This document shows positions 14,490 to 23,100 of a stretch of DNA of 34,067 nt, in pieces; within the stretch, counting starts at the first letter, position 1; the number at the start of each line of letters is the position of its first letter. Origin of the DNA: Candidatus Sungbacteria bacterium RIFCSPHIGHO2_01_FULL_50_25 (GTDB lineage: Bacteria; Patescibacteriota; Minisyncoccia; Sungbacterales; HO2-52-23); contig MHQD01000032.1 in the NCBI GenBank assembly GCA_001822215.1, positions 1 through 34,067 of the forward strand, in the 5' to 3' direction. A program made the translations under genes and the position numbers. The notes below the pieces were generated by a model. It did not search any database, was not told where the DNA came from, and saw only the letters and a program-made list of their open reading frames with translations.

Positions 14490-14927
14490 ATGGAAAAAGA
14501 GCCGAAAAAATACGAAATCACGTATCTCCTCGCGCCTTCCATCGCAGAAGATGCGCTTGCAAATACCGTTCAAGCAATTCACACGGCCATCGAGGAAGAA
14601 AAGGGTTTTATTTCCCATTCCGAATCACCGCGGAAACGGCATCTCGCCTATCCGGTTGGAAAAGAAACAAGCGCGTATTTCGGCTGGACAAGATGCACGC
14701 TTCTCCCGAATGCGATTTCGGCTGTTGAAAAGAAAATAAAGGCAAATCCGTCCGTCATCCGGCACATTATCGTCGAAGATACGATACCCGCGATGGCGCC
14801 GCCCCGCATGCCCCGAATGATGCCTCCGACAATGCCTGCGGCACTCCCGAAACGCGAAGAAGAAGCCGATGAGCGCCTTGATCTTGAGGGACTCGATAAA
14901 AAATTGGAGGAAATACTTGGGAAATAA
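14490..14927 (+). CDS. rpsF: 30S ribosomal protein S6
   Basis: S6 binds the central domain of 16S rRNA as a heterodimer with S18. KYEITYLLAP at the N-terminus, RKRHLAYPVGKETSAYFGW and the final beta strand HIIVEDT match the family. At 145 residues it is longer than E. coli S6 (131-135). The extra part is a Pro/Met-rich linker (PPRMPRMMPPTMPAALP) followed by an acidic/basic helix ending in KKLEEILGK. It is the first gene of the classic rpsF-ssb-rpsR operon. Confidence 0.95.
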   Translation: MEKEPKKYEITYLLAPSIAEDALANTVQAIHTAIEEEKGFISHSESPRKRHLAYPVGKETSAYFGWTRCTLLPNAISAVEKKIKANPSVIRHIIVEDTIPAMAPPRMPRMMPPTMPAALPKREEEADERLDLEGLDKKLEEILGK

Positions 14928-14932
14928 CGAAC

Positions 14933-15001
14933 ATGAATCCCGTTAGAAGCTACGGCCGCTTTGCACAAAACAAATTACAAAAATTTTATTATTTTAATTA
15001 A
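14933..15001 (+). CDS. Short upstream ORF created by element D from the old ssb start codon
   Basis: ATG 14933 is the inferred original ssb start (ATGAA followed by the element). Reading continues into element D for 22 codons and stops at TAA 14999-15001, 48 nt before the present ssb ATG. It begins MNPVRSYGRF. Whether it is translated is unknown; if it is, it could couple ribosomes to ssb. Confidence 0.3.
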   Translation: MNPVRSYGRFAQNKLQKFYYFN

Positions 15002-15050
15002 TAACTGGCAGTATCAAAGTCAAGTAGACCGCGACCTGCTTCTAACGGGA
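14938..15050. repeat. Palindromic element copy D, 113 bp, at the ssb start codon
   Basis: TCCCGTTAGAAGC (14938-14950) and GCTTCTAACGGGA (15038-15050) are perfect inverted repeats. TGAA flanks both ends (14934-14937 and 15051-15054). Unlike A, B and C the interior is AT-rich without a strong hairpin. The terminal A plus the duplicated TGAA re-forms ATGAA, the start of ssb. Confidence 0.85.
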
Positions 15051-15505
15051 TGAATCTCAACAAAGCATTCATTATGGGGAATCTCACGCGCGACCCGGAG
15101 CTCCGACAGACTCCTTCGGGACAAGCCGTCTGCTCATTCGGAGTTGCAACAAACCGCTTTTATACCGATCAATCAGGGCAAAAACAAAAACAGGCAGAAT
15201 TCCATAACGTAGTCGCGTGGGGAAAACAGGCGGAGATTGTAAACCAATATCTGAAAAAAGGTAGCTTGATCTTTGTCGAGGGCCGCATTCAGACGCGAAA
15301 TTGGCAGGATCCGCAAGGCACGAAGCACTACCGGACCGAGGTGATTGCAGAACGCGTTCAGCTGGGCCCGCGGCTTGGCGGCGGGATCCCGGCGCAGCAG
15401 CAAGAACCAGCGCCGCGGTCAGAGGCGACAAAAGAGGACGAGACCCCGATTATCGAGCTTCCGACTGAAGACGACGGAATTGATGTGAAGGATATACCTT
15501 TTTAA
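15050..15505 (+). CDS. ssb: Single-stranded DNA-binding protein
   Basis: SSB coats single-stranded DNA in replication and repair; 151 residues. The OB-fold begins MNLNKAFIMGNLTRDPELRQTPSGQAVCSFGVATNR and includes WGKQAEIVNQYLKKGSLIFVEGRI. A flexible Gln/Glu/Pro-rich tail ends DDGIDVKDIPF, the acidic Asp-Ile-Pro-Phe tip that recruits partner proteins. The start codon consists of the last base of element D (A15050) plus TG of the duplicated target. Nothing resembling a Shine-Dalgarno sequence other than ACGGG immediately precedes it. Confidence 0.96.
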   Translation: MNLNKAFIMGNLTRDPELRQTPSGQAVCSFGVATNRFYTDQSGQKQKQAEFHNVVAWGKQAEIVNQYLKKGSLIFVEGRIQTRNWQDPQGTKHYRTEVIAERVQLGPRLGGGIPAQQQEPAPRSEATKEDETPIIELPTEDDGIDVKDIPF

Positions 15506-15510
15506 CGATG

Positions 15511-15530
15511 TATAATTTCTAACGGGATGA
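15511..15530 (+). repeat. Solo right end of the palindromic element at the rpsR start, with a -10 box
   Basis: TTCTAACGGGATGAA (15517-15531) is identical to the right boundary of element D at the ssb start (15040-15054). No matching left end lies upstream. TATAAT at 15511-15516 is 10 nt before ATG 15527, so a near-leaderless internal promoter is possible. Confidence 0.5.
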
Positions 15531-15739
15531 AAGAGCAAATAAAAAAACAGTGCTATTTTTGCACGACAAACCGCCCGATCGACTATAAGGACGCTGATCT
15601 CTTAAAGCGCTTTATGTCAGCGGGAGCAAAAATCTATTCGCGCAGGAAATCTTTCCTCTGCGCATACCACCAGCGGGAATTCTCGCAAGCCGTAAAACGA
15701 GCGCGCTATCTAGCGCTCGTACCATACACGTCGAGGTAG
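15527..15739 (+). CDS. rpsR: 30S ribosomal protein S18
   Basis: Partner of S6 on the 30S platform; 70 residues, normal length. CYFCTTNRPIDYKDADLLKRF, KIYSRRKSFLCAYHQREFSQAVKRARYLALVPYTSR match the family. The CxxC and Cys/His pattern (CYFC ... CAYH) is the zinc-binding version of S18. The third gene of the operon, it ends before a clear terminator at 15776. Confidence 0.96.
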   Translation: MKEQIKKQCYFCTTNRPIDYKDADLLKRFMSAGAKIYSRRKSFLCAYHQREFSQAVKRARYLALVPYTSR

Positions 15740-15775
15740 GGATTAGATTATGGGGGGTTAAGGAATAGTGACTCC

Positions 15776-15800
15776 AAAAGCTCATATGCGTGAGCTTTTT
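15776..15800 (+). terminator. Terminator of rpsF-ssb-rpsR
   Basis: AAAAGCTCA (15776-15784) pairs with TGAGCTTTT (15791-15799) around TATGCG, with a short T-run in the right arm. Confidence 0.65.
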
Positions 15801-15864
15801 AAATCTAGGAAATTCGCATTTGACTTTCTTTTATAAAGGGAATGATATTTTTGAGACAATAGAA

Positions 15865-16140
15865 CTACTGATTATTTTTTCCCTTCACGTAGATAAAGGG
15901 TGAGGTAATCTTTTCGAAACTATGCGGAGACCAAGCGGGCATGTTCCTTATTTCCCATCCTGCTCTCCCACGATAAAGACAGGCAGAGATGCTTCTGCGA
16001 CATTTTGTAGAGCACGCGAGGAAAGCTACTTTTGAAAACATGCGAGACCGAGCGGCCACGGTGTCCCGAGCTTGTCGAGGGACGAGCGAGGTCGAGCTCT
16101 GATGAACAAAATCTCGGTGGGATTTTGTGAAGTTTTTCAA
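15865..16140 (-). CDS. Doubtful small ORF in the rpsR-recA gap
   Basis: A 91-codon frame (MKNFTKSHRDFVHQSS...) in the 446-bp gap between rpsR and recA. It is rich in Arg, Ser, Ala and Cys with no recognised domain. The underlying DNA holds GAGCTTGTCGAGGGA-type semi-palindromic sequence (16069-16083) and an 8-bp inverted repeat (ACAAAATC 16106-16113 / GATTTTGT 16121-16128) that may end recA transcription. This is more likely an intergenic repeat than a gene. Otherwise 15801-16185 shows nothing I can name. Confidence 0.2.
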   Translation of the reverse strand: MKNFTKSHRDFVHQSSTSLVPRQARDTVAARSRMFSKVAFLACSTKCRRSISACLYRGRAGWEIRNMPAWSPHSFEKITSPFIYVKGKNNQ

Positions 16141-16185
16141 AAGCTGTTTCCGAGCGAGCCGTGTCTCAAAAGCATTACCGACTGC

Positions 16186-17196
16186 TCATTTTCCCGCCTC
16201 CTCTGCCTTTATCGCCTCCTTTATCTTTTTCATTATCTCATCCCTCGCCTTCGGATTCTCCTTCAAGTAGCTTTTCGCATTATCAAATCCCTGCCCGAGC
16301 TTCACGGAACCGTATGAAAGGCTTGCCCCTGATTTTTTTATGACGTCATATTTCATCCCGAGATTTAACACATCGGCATCATACGAAATTCCTTCGTTAT
16401 AGAAAATGTCGAATTCCGCTGTCTTAAACGGCGCGGCAACCTTGTTTTTCACGACTTTCGCTTTGTGGCGGTTCCCGACGATCTCCTCTCCTTTTTTTAT
16501 CTGGGCGGAGCGCCGCAAATCGATCCGCACCGAAGAATAAAATTTGAGCGCTTTTCCACCGGGCGTTGTCTCGGGGTTCCCCCACACAACGCCAATCTGC
16601 ATCCGAATCTGATTGATGAAAATAATGGCGGTTTTTGACTTCGCGCCGATCGCGGTGAGCTTTCGTAATGCGTGAGACATAAGGCGGGCTTGCAACCCCA
16701 TGTGCTGCTGGCCCATCTCGCCCTCGATCTCCGCCCTGGGGGTGAGCGCCGCGACAGAATCAACGACTATGATGTCTATGGCATTCGACCGGACAAGCGA
16801 CTCCACGATTTCGAGCGCCTGCTCGCCCGTATCGGGCTGGGAAATCAAAAGGTCGTTTATTTTTACGCCGATCCGCTTTGCGTATTCCGGATCAAGCGCA
16901 TGTTCCGCATCGACAAACGCCGCAAGCCCTCCGCGCTTTTGCGCTTCTTTCACGATATGGAGGGCAAGCGTCGTCTTTCCAGACGACTCCGGCCCGAATA
17001 TCTCGACGATGCGGCCCCGAGGTATACCGCCCACGCCCAAGGCGGCGTCCAGAGCAAACGATCCCGTCGGAATAACGTCCACATCAACTTTCGGCGCGTC
17101 CCCGAGCTTCATGATAGCGCCTTCGCCGTATTTATTCTGAATTTCCTTAACCGCCGCCTCAACGAGCTTCACTTTATCAAGTTTATCTTCTTTCAT
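16186..17196 (-). CDS. recA: Recombinase RecA
   Basis: ATP-dependent strand-exchange protein, 336 residues, slightly shorter than E. coli RecA (353). Walker A GPESSGKT is at 68-75. IVVDSVAAL (Walker B) and the L1/L2 loop regions with GEMGQQHMGLQARLMSHALRKL and FINQIRMQIGVVWGNPETTPGG are intact. The C-terminal domain ends in a basic/acidic helix (KKIKEAIKAEEAGK). It is the last gene of ftsK-rodZ-like-recA, starting 24 bp after its neighbour, and no intein is present. Confidence 0.97.
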   Translation of the reverse strand: MKEDKLDKVKLVEAAVKEIQNKYGEGAIMKLGDAPKVDVDVIPTGSFALDAALGVGGIPRGRIVEIFGPESSGKTTLALHIVKEAQKRGGLAAFVDAEHALDPEYAKRIGVKINDLLISQPDTGEQALEIVESLVRSNAIDIIVVDSVAALTPRAEIEGEMGQQHMGLQARLMSHALRKLTAIGAKSKTAIIFINQIRMQIGVVWGNPETTPGGKALKFYSSVRIDLRRSAQIKKGEEIVGNRHKAKVVKNKVAAPFKTAEFDIFYNEGISYDADVLNLGMKYDVIKKSGASLSYGSVKLGQGFDNAKSYLKENPKARDEIMKKIKEAIKAEEAGK

Positions 17197-17220
17197 TGAA
17201 ATGGCCCTAATGAATAATGA

Positions 17221-17883
17221 TTACTCGACAAGAACATACCTCACGTCGCGCGCAACCTTCCCGAATCGGTTGGTCGCGACAAATTCAAGCGTATTTCGAT
17301 TCGGGCGAAGCTCAATCGCGTCGGAAAAATTGCCCTCGCTATCAATCGTAATTTCGCGGCCGTTTACTGTCAAACTCGATTCCCGCTCAACGCTTCCCTT
17401 TACCTCAAGAAGCCGCCCGGAAAAACGCAAAGACCTCTCCGATGGATATTCGATGGTGAACGGCGGACGGCGGACGAACACCGCCACCCGGAATCCGATG
17501 TATATGAAAAGCCCAAGAAGGATGATGCTCGCAAGAATAACCCAGAAACGCCTCGGCGTCACAAACGGCTGCGCGCCCCTATTCTCGGGAAGCGGCGTAA
17601 GCTCCCTCTTTACATGAAAGTAGCGGACATCCCATTCAGTGGAAAACTCATTCAGCATCCCTTCGATATCCTCACAGGAAAGAAGTGCTGCGTACTTTTT
17701 TAAGACGCCGGCCGCATACACTTTGGCCGGAAAATGGTCGTACGTGTCAGCTTCGAGCGCTTCCAGAGTAGCCACCGGCACATGGAGTAAAGCAGACACT
17801 TTTTCAAGCGTCAATTGCGCGCGCCCGCGCTCTTCCCTGAGTTTTCTTCCAACCGATATCGCATCCCGTTGATCAGTTTGCAT
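17221..17883 (-). CDS. RodZ-like protein: cytoplasmic HTH, one membrane segment, extracytoplasmic domain
   Basis: This 220-residue protein starts with an Xre-type helix-turn-helix (about 10-75: GRKLREERGRAQLTLEKVSALLHVPVATLEALE, then YAAGVLKKYA). A linker follows, then a membrane span at 113-137 and an extracytoplasmic beta-rich domain (145-220; ...LTVNGREITIDSEGNFSDAIELRPNRNTLEFVATNRFGK). The layout is that of RodZ, which links MreB to the cell-wall machinery. The C-terminal domain looks more like a generic Ig-type fold than classical RodZ. It lies 9 bp after ftsK and 24 bp before recA, so it is probably co-transcribed. Confidence 0.8.
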   Translation of the reverse strand: MQTDQRDAISVGRKLREERGRAQLTLEKVSALLHVPVATLEALEADTYDHFPAKVYAAGVLKKYAALLSCEDIEGMLNEFSTEWDVRYFHVKRELTPLPENRGAQPFVTPRRFWVILASIILLGLFIYIGFRVAVFVRRPPFTIEYPSERSLRFSGRLLEVKGSVERESSLTVNGREITIDSEGNFSDAIELRPNRNTLEFVATNRFGKVARDVRYVLVE

Positions 17884-17892
17884 AAGAAAAAA

Positions 17893-20085
17893 TTATATTT
17901 GGCCCGCATCCTCCTCGTCTTCAAAACCCGCCGGCGGGGCGACTGATTTCGCAAAAACCTCGCGCGGTTTTGCGCCGTCAGCCGGGCCGATGATGCCGCG
18001 CGCCTCCAAAAGATCGAGAAGCCGCGCCGCGCGCGCATACCCGACGCGGAGGCGCCTTTGCAAATACGAAGCTGAGAGCTTCCCGGCGGCAATCGCAAGT
18101 TTCTCCGCTTCACCAAGAAGAAGGTCATCATCTCCGACGTCGCCGTCAAACCCTGCGGACACCTCTTCGGTTTTTGCGTCAAAGATCGCCTCTTCATACG
18201 TAGGCGCCTCAAGTTCCTGGCGCAGGAAATCAACAACGCGCTTCACCTCGTGTTCCGAGATAAAACCGCCCTGGATACGCCTCGGTTTTGCGGTGTCCCC
18301 GGACATGAACAGAAGGTCTCCGTTTCCGAGAAGCGTTTCCGCACCAGCCATATCAAGAATCGTCCTCGAATCAACCTGTGAGGCAACCTGAAGGGCAATA
18401 CGGGACGTAATATTTGCCTTGATAAGGCCGGTAATCACTTCAACAGACGGGCGCTGGGTGGATACGATCAAATGGATTCCTACCGCGCGCGCCATCTGCG
18501 CGAGCCGTACAATCGCGGCCTCCATTTCCCGAGGGTAGATCGCCATCAAATCCGCGAGTTCATCAATGAGGATTACGATATAGGGAAGCGTTTCTTCCTC
18601 TTCGCTTTTTCCGAGCGATGAGTTATACCCCACCACATCCCGCGATCCCATCCGCGAAAGAAGATCATAGCGCCTGTCCATCTCGCGCGCCGCCCAGCGA
18701 AGCGCCTGGATCGCCTTTTTCGGGTCTGTGATGACAGGAGTGAGAAGATGCGGAATATCATTATACGCGGGCAATTCAACGCGTTTCGGATCAATCAGAA
18801 CGAACCGGAGAAAATCAGGGGCGTTGCGGTAGAGAAGCGATACGATGATCGAATGAATCGTGACCGATTTTCCAGAGCCCGTTGCTCCGCTTATGAGCAA
18901 ATGTGGCATCTTTGAAAGATCGGCGTATACCGGAGAGCCGGTCACGTCGCGGCCGACCGCAAAAAGAAGTGGTTGCAACGCGCGGTCGAACGCGTCTGTG
19001 CCCAAAAGCGCGCGAAGTCCGACAAGCGCGATTGACCTATTTGGCACTTCGATCCCGACAAGCGATTTCCCCGGAATCGGCGCCTCAATCCGGATCGGAT
19101 GCGCGGCAAGCGCAAGCGAAAGGTCCGACCGAAGCGCGACTATCCTCGAAAGCTTTACCCCTTCTGCGGGCTTTAGCGTGTATTGGGTCACGGTCGGGCC
19201 GACTGATACCTCTGCCATTTCGACTTCAACACCGAAATTTTCAAGCGTACGTTTGATGATATTGGCATTTGCCCGGATGTCGCCCGAAGACGGCTTTCCT
19301 TTATCCTCCTGCAGCAATTCAAGTGGCGGCTTTTTGTACGCCGCAATCTTTCGAGCGATTTTCCGAAGCGCGATCACAGATCCGTTCAAATCGTCTACCT
19401 TCGTCGCTGTGGAGGGCTCACTTTCCGTAAAAGCCCCTCCGGCGGCGATTTTTGCGCTTTCTCCCGCCTCGCGAGCCTTCTGGACAGCTCCCTGTATCGT
19501 TGAATTGATGCTTCCAATAACCGACTGGGTGAGGGAAAGATCAGACCCATTGCCTCCTTTTTCTGTATCCTCCGACGCTTGAGAAAATCTTTGCCAAAAC
19601 GGAATATTCAAAAGAAGCAAAAAAGCGATGATCCACACGCCAAACGTGATGATAAACCCTCCCCAAAAATCAAAGAGCCGTAAAAGCGGGCTTGAAACAA
19701 GCGTGCCCAATGCACCGCCGGTCCCGACGCCGAGAAAAATATCGAGAAGCGCAAGACTCGTTATTAAAAAAAGCACTCCGCCGAGGATCGAAATCTTGAG
19801 CACCCGTGTCCGCTCGGAAAAGAGGAACGAAAACCCGAGCACGACTAAAACAACTGGAGCGAAAAAATACCCGCTCCCCAAAAGGAACGCAAGTCCGAGA
19901 TAGAGATAGGATCCGAGCGCTCCGCTCTTCCCGATATAGCTCAACACAAAAAGCGCGGCGAGAATAAAAACGCCGATTGCGGAAATAACACGCTTGATAT
20001 CCGGGTGAACGTCAAACCAGGAACCCTCGGCCTCGCCTTCACGCTTCGTCTCCCTCTTCCCGTTTTTACTGATTTTGCGCGCCAT
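17893..20085 (-). CDS. ftsK: DNA translocase FtsK/SpoIIIE
   Basis: Membrane-anchored DNA pump for chromosome segregation at the septum; 730 residues. Four or more N-terminal membrane segments (about 34-170) are followed by an Ala-rich linker. The motor has Walker A GATGSGKS (400-407), VILIDELADLM (Walker B) and VSTQRPSVEVITGLIKANI. A C-terminal winged-helix gamma domain contains SYLQRRLRVGYARAARLLDLLEARGIIGP. I chose ATG 20085 (MARKISKNGKRE) over the in-frame ATG 20127, because a TATAAT lies 7 nt before 20085 and would place 20127 outside the transcript. Confidence 0.95.
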   Translation of the reverse strand: MARKISKNGKRETKREGEAEGSWFDVHPDIKRVISAIGVFILAALFVLSYIGKSGALGSYLYLGLAFLLGSGYFFAPVVLVVLGFSFLFSERTRVLKISILGGVLFLITSLALLDIFLGVGTGGALGTLVSSPLLRLFDFWGGFIITFGVWIIAFLLLLNIPFWQRFSQASEDTEKGGNGSDLSLTQSVIGSINSTIQGAVQKAREAGESAKIAAGGAFTESEPSTATKVDDLNGSVIALRKIARKIAAYKKPPLELLQEDKGKPSSGDIRANANIIKRTLENFGVEVEMAEVSVGPTVTQYTLKPAEGVKLSRIVALRSDLSLALAAHPIRIEAPIPGKSLVGIEVPNRSIALVGLRALLGTDAFDRALQPLLFAVGRDVTGSPVYADLSKMPHLLISGATGSGKSVTIHSIIVSLLYRNAPDFLRFVLIDPKRVELPAYNDIPHLLTPVITDPKKAIQALRWAAREMDRRYDLLSRMGSRDVVGYNSSLGKSEEEETLPYIVILIDELADLMAIYPREMEAAIVRLAQMARAVGIHLIVSTQRPSVEVITGLIKANITSRIALQVASQVDSRTILDMAGAETLLGNGDLLFMSGDTAKPRRIQGGFISEHEVKRVVDFLRQELEAPTYEEAIFDAKTEEVSAGFDGDVGDDDLLLGEAEKLAIAAGKLSASYLQRRLRVGYARAARLLDLLEARGIIGPADGAKPREVFAKSVAPPAGFEDEEDAGQI

Positions 20086-20092
20086 ATATGTA

Positions 20093-20098
20093 ATTATA
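20093..20098 (-). promoter_or_regulatory. -10 box of ftsK (leaderless)
   Basis: TATAAT on the minus strand (20098-20093), 7 nt before ATG 20085. The -35 is weak (TTGTAT at 20124-20119, 20-bp spacing). It lies just downstream of the rpoC terminator, so the ftsK-rodZ-recA unit probably starts here. Confidence 0.5.
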
Positions 20099-20123
20099 AT
20101 AGTAACATTTTCTCGAAAATACA

Positions 20124-20150
20124 ACAAAAAAACAGCACCGGCACGGTGCT
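20124..20150 (-). terminator. Terminator of rpoBC
   Basis: On the minus strand AGCACCG pairs with CGGTGCT (20150-20144 / 20140-20134) around a 3-nt loop, followed by GTTTTTTTG. Confidence 0.75.
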
Positions 20151-20178
20151 ATTTTCAAGCCAAATGACCCGCTATACC

Positions 20179-23100
20179 CTATGGTATTTTTCGATACCCT
20201 GTTCCCGCAGGGATGAGACGGCCGATAATGACATTTTCTTTAAGACCCCGGAGATCGTCCGTTTTTCCGCGAACCGCCGCGTCAACCAAGACGCGAGTCG
20301 TTTCCTGGAAAGAAGCCGCGGACAAGAAGCTCGAGGTCGAAAGCGCAACCCGGGTAATCCCTAAGAGAAGCTGGGTCGCTTTCGCCGGCCGCTTCCCTTT
20401 GCGGACCGCCGCAATATTTACCGTTCGGAAATCGCGCTTTTCAACGACCTCACCCGGAGTAAAATCGGTATCGCCCCCGTCCTTGATGCGAATCCGGGAA
20501 AACATCTGTCTCACGATGACTTCAACGTGCTTGTCATGAATCGGCGCGCCCTGCATGGAATAAATTTTTTGGATTTCTTTGATAACGTAGCGTTCAACCG
20601 CCTCCTTCCCCGCGTATTTGAAAAGCTCTTTCAAATCCGCGTGCCCCTCCGAAAGAATATCCCCGCGCTTCACCTTTGAACCGACCGCGACAAACATGCC
20701 TGTCGAGGGAGGAATACGAAATTCCTTTATTTCGTCTTGGGCGGAATTTTTCTTTTTTCCTTTTTTCAGCGGCGCGCCCTCATCGGAATACTCAACCGCG
20801 ATTCGAACAATTTTCTCGCGGCCCGCATCTGCAATCTCAATGACTTCTCCCGACACATCCGCAAGAATCGCCCTGCCTTTCGGGGGCCGCACTTCAAACA
20901 CCTCCTCAACCCGAGGAAGACCGGTTGTAATGTCCCCGCCTCCGGCAACGCCTCCGATATGAAATGTGCGCATGGTAAGCTGGGTGCCGGGCTCGCCGAT
21001 TGCTTGCGCCGCGACGATGCCGACCGCCTCTCCGAACCGAATCGGCGAGTTATTCCCCAAGTCGTATCCGTAACAAGATTGGCAAATCCCGACAATGCTT
21101 CGGCACGTAATGGGCGAACGCACCACAACGCTTTCAATCTTTTTTTCGTCGAACATCTTTCCTTTTTCCTGATCAATATAGCTTCCTGCGGACATAAGCA
21201 TTTTTCCGCTCTCCGGGTCTTTCACTGCTTCAAAAAGCATCCGGCCGAATGCGCGCGCACCCAAGGGCTTATTGATTTCTTCCGAATCCGATCGAAAAAT
21301 TTCCAGACCCTGCTTCGGTTTGCAGTCTCTTTCGGAAACGATCAAGTCCTGCGCAACATCGACAAGCCGACGCGTCAGATACCCGGCGGCAGACGTTTTC
21401 AGCGCGGTGTCCGCGGTCCCTTTTCGCGCGCCGTGCGTCGAAATGAAATATTCAAGCACGTTCAACCCTTCTTTGTAGGATGAAATAACGGGAAGCTCGA
21501 TAATCTTTCCTGCCGGGTTCACCACGAGTCCTTTCATGCCGGACATTTGCCGAATCTGAATCCACGAGCCGCGCGCTTTCCCGTCAACCATGGAAAAAAT
21601 CGGGCCGACCGGATCGAGTGCCCCCGGAACAAGCTTTGTCAATTGATCAACAACCCGCTTCCATATTTCAAGAACGCGATCGTAGCGCTCTTTTTCGGTC
21701 AGGAGCCCGCGGCGAAACTGCTCGATGACAAGAACCTCTTCTTTTTCAGCCGCTTTAATAATTTCTTTTTTCTCCGGGGGAATACGCAAATCATCCATTC
21801 CCCATGAAATGCCGGATTTCGTCGCATAGGTAAAACCGAATTTCTTGATATTGTCGAGAATCGGCGGAGTCCCCTCAACACCGTGAACCTTAATAAGATG
21901 CGCGACAATATCCCCCAGGTCTCTCTTTTTCACTTGCTTATTTACGTACAGAATTTCTTTGGGAAGAGCGCGGTTAAACAAGATTCTGCCGACCGATGTT
22001 TCAACAATCTCCGTGTCTTTCTCATCAGGCGCGACAACGACTCCCGTGATTCGTTCCTTTTGCATGCGGACCATTATCTTCGCCTGAAGGTCAACCGCTC
22101 CGGAATCATGGGCGAATATCGCCTCGTCCTCTGAACCGAAAAATTTCCCGTGGCCGAGAAGTCCATCGTGCACTGACGTTGCCCAATAGCATCCGAGAAC
22201 AATGTCCTGGGTCGGATCAACGATCGGATCTCCGGTCGCGGGCTTCAGAAGATTGCGCGTCGAAAGCATAATATCCCGGGCCTCGGCCTGCGCTTCATCC
22301 GTAAGCGGCAAGTGGACAGCCATCTGGTCACCGTCAAAATCAGCGTTAAACGCGGGACACACCAACGGATGCACCTGAATCGCGTCCCCTTCTATCAGGA
22401 TCGGCTGAAACGCCTGTATGCCAAGCCGGTGGAGCGTGGGGGCTCGATTCAAAAGAACATAACGGCCTTCGATGACCTCTTCAAGCGCCTCCCACACGAA
22501 CGGGTCATGATCTTCAATGAGGCGGCCCGCGCCGCGAACGTTATGGGCGATCTCTTTTTCGATGAGCTTTCGTATGACAAACGGCTTGAAAAGCTCGAGC
22601 GCCATTTTTTTCGGAATCCCGCACTGGTGAAGATGAAGATCGGGACCCACGACAATAACAGAGCGTCCGGAATAATCAACGCGCTTCCCAAGAAGATTCT
22701 GGCGAAATCGGCCCTGTTTGCCCTTGATGATATCGGCAAGGGATTTCAACGGACGGCGCTGGACTTGCGATGCGACCGGGGAGGCTGTTCCGCGCCTGAT
22801 CGAATTATCGATAAGCGCGTCAACCGCTTCCTGGAGCATGCGTTTTTCATTTCGCGTAATGACTTCGGGCGCGTTCAATTCGTGGAGCCGCTTCAGACGA
22901 TTATTGCGATTGATTACGCGCCGGTATAAATCATTCAGGTCTGAAGTCGCATACCTGCCGCCGTCAAGCTGCACCATCGGGCGAAGATCCGGAGGAATAA
23001 TCGGGATCATGGTTAAAAACATCCATTCAGGGCGGATACCCGACCGAATCATCCCCTTGATCACCTGGAGCCGGCGAAGGGTCTTTCGCTGGACCATGGG

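Noticed and set aside
16672..17199. Long plus-strand frames antisense to recA
   Set aside because: They are shadows of the strongly supported recA gene and have no independent signals.
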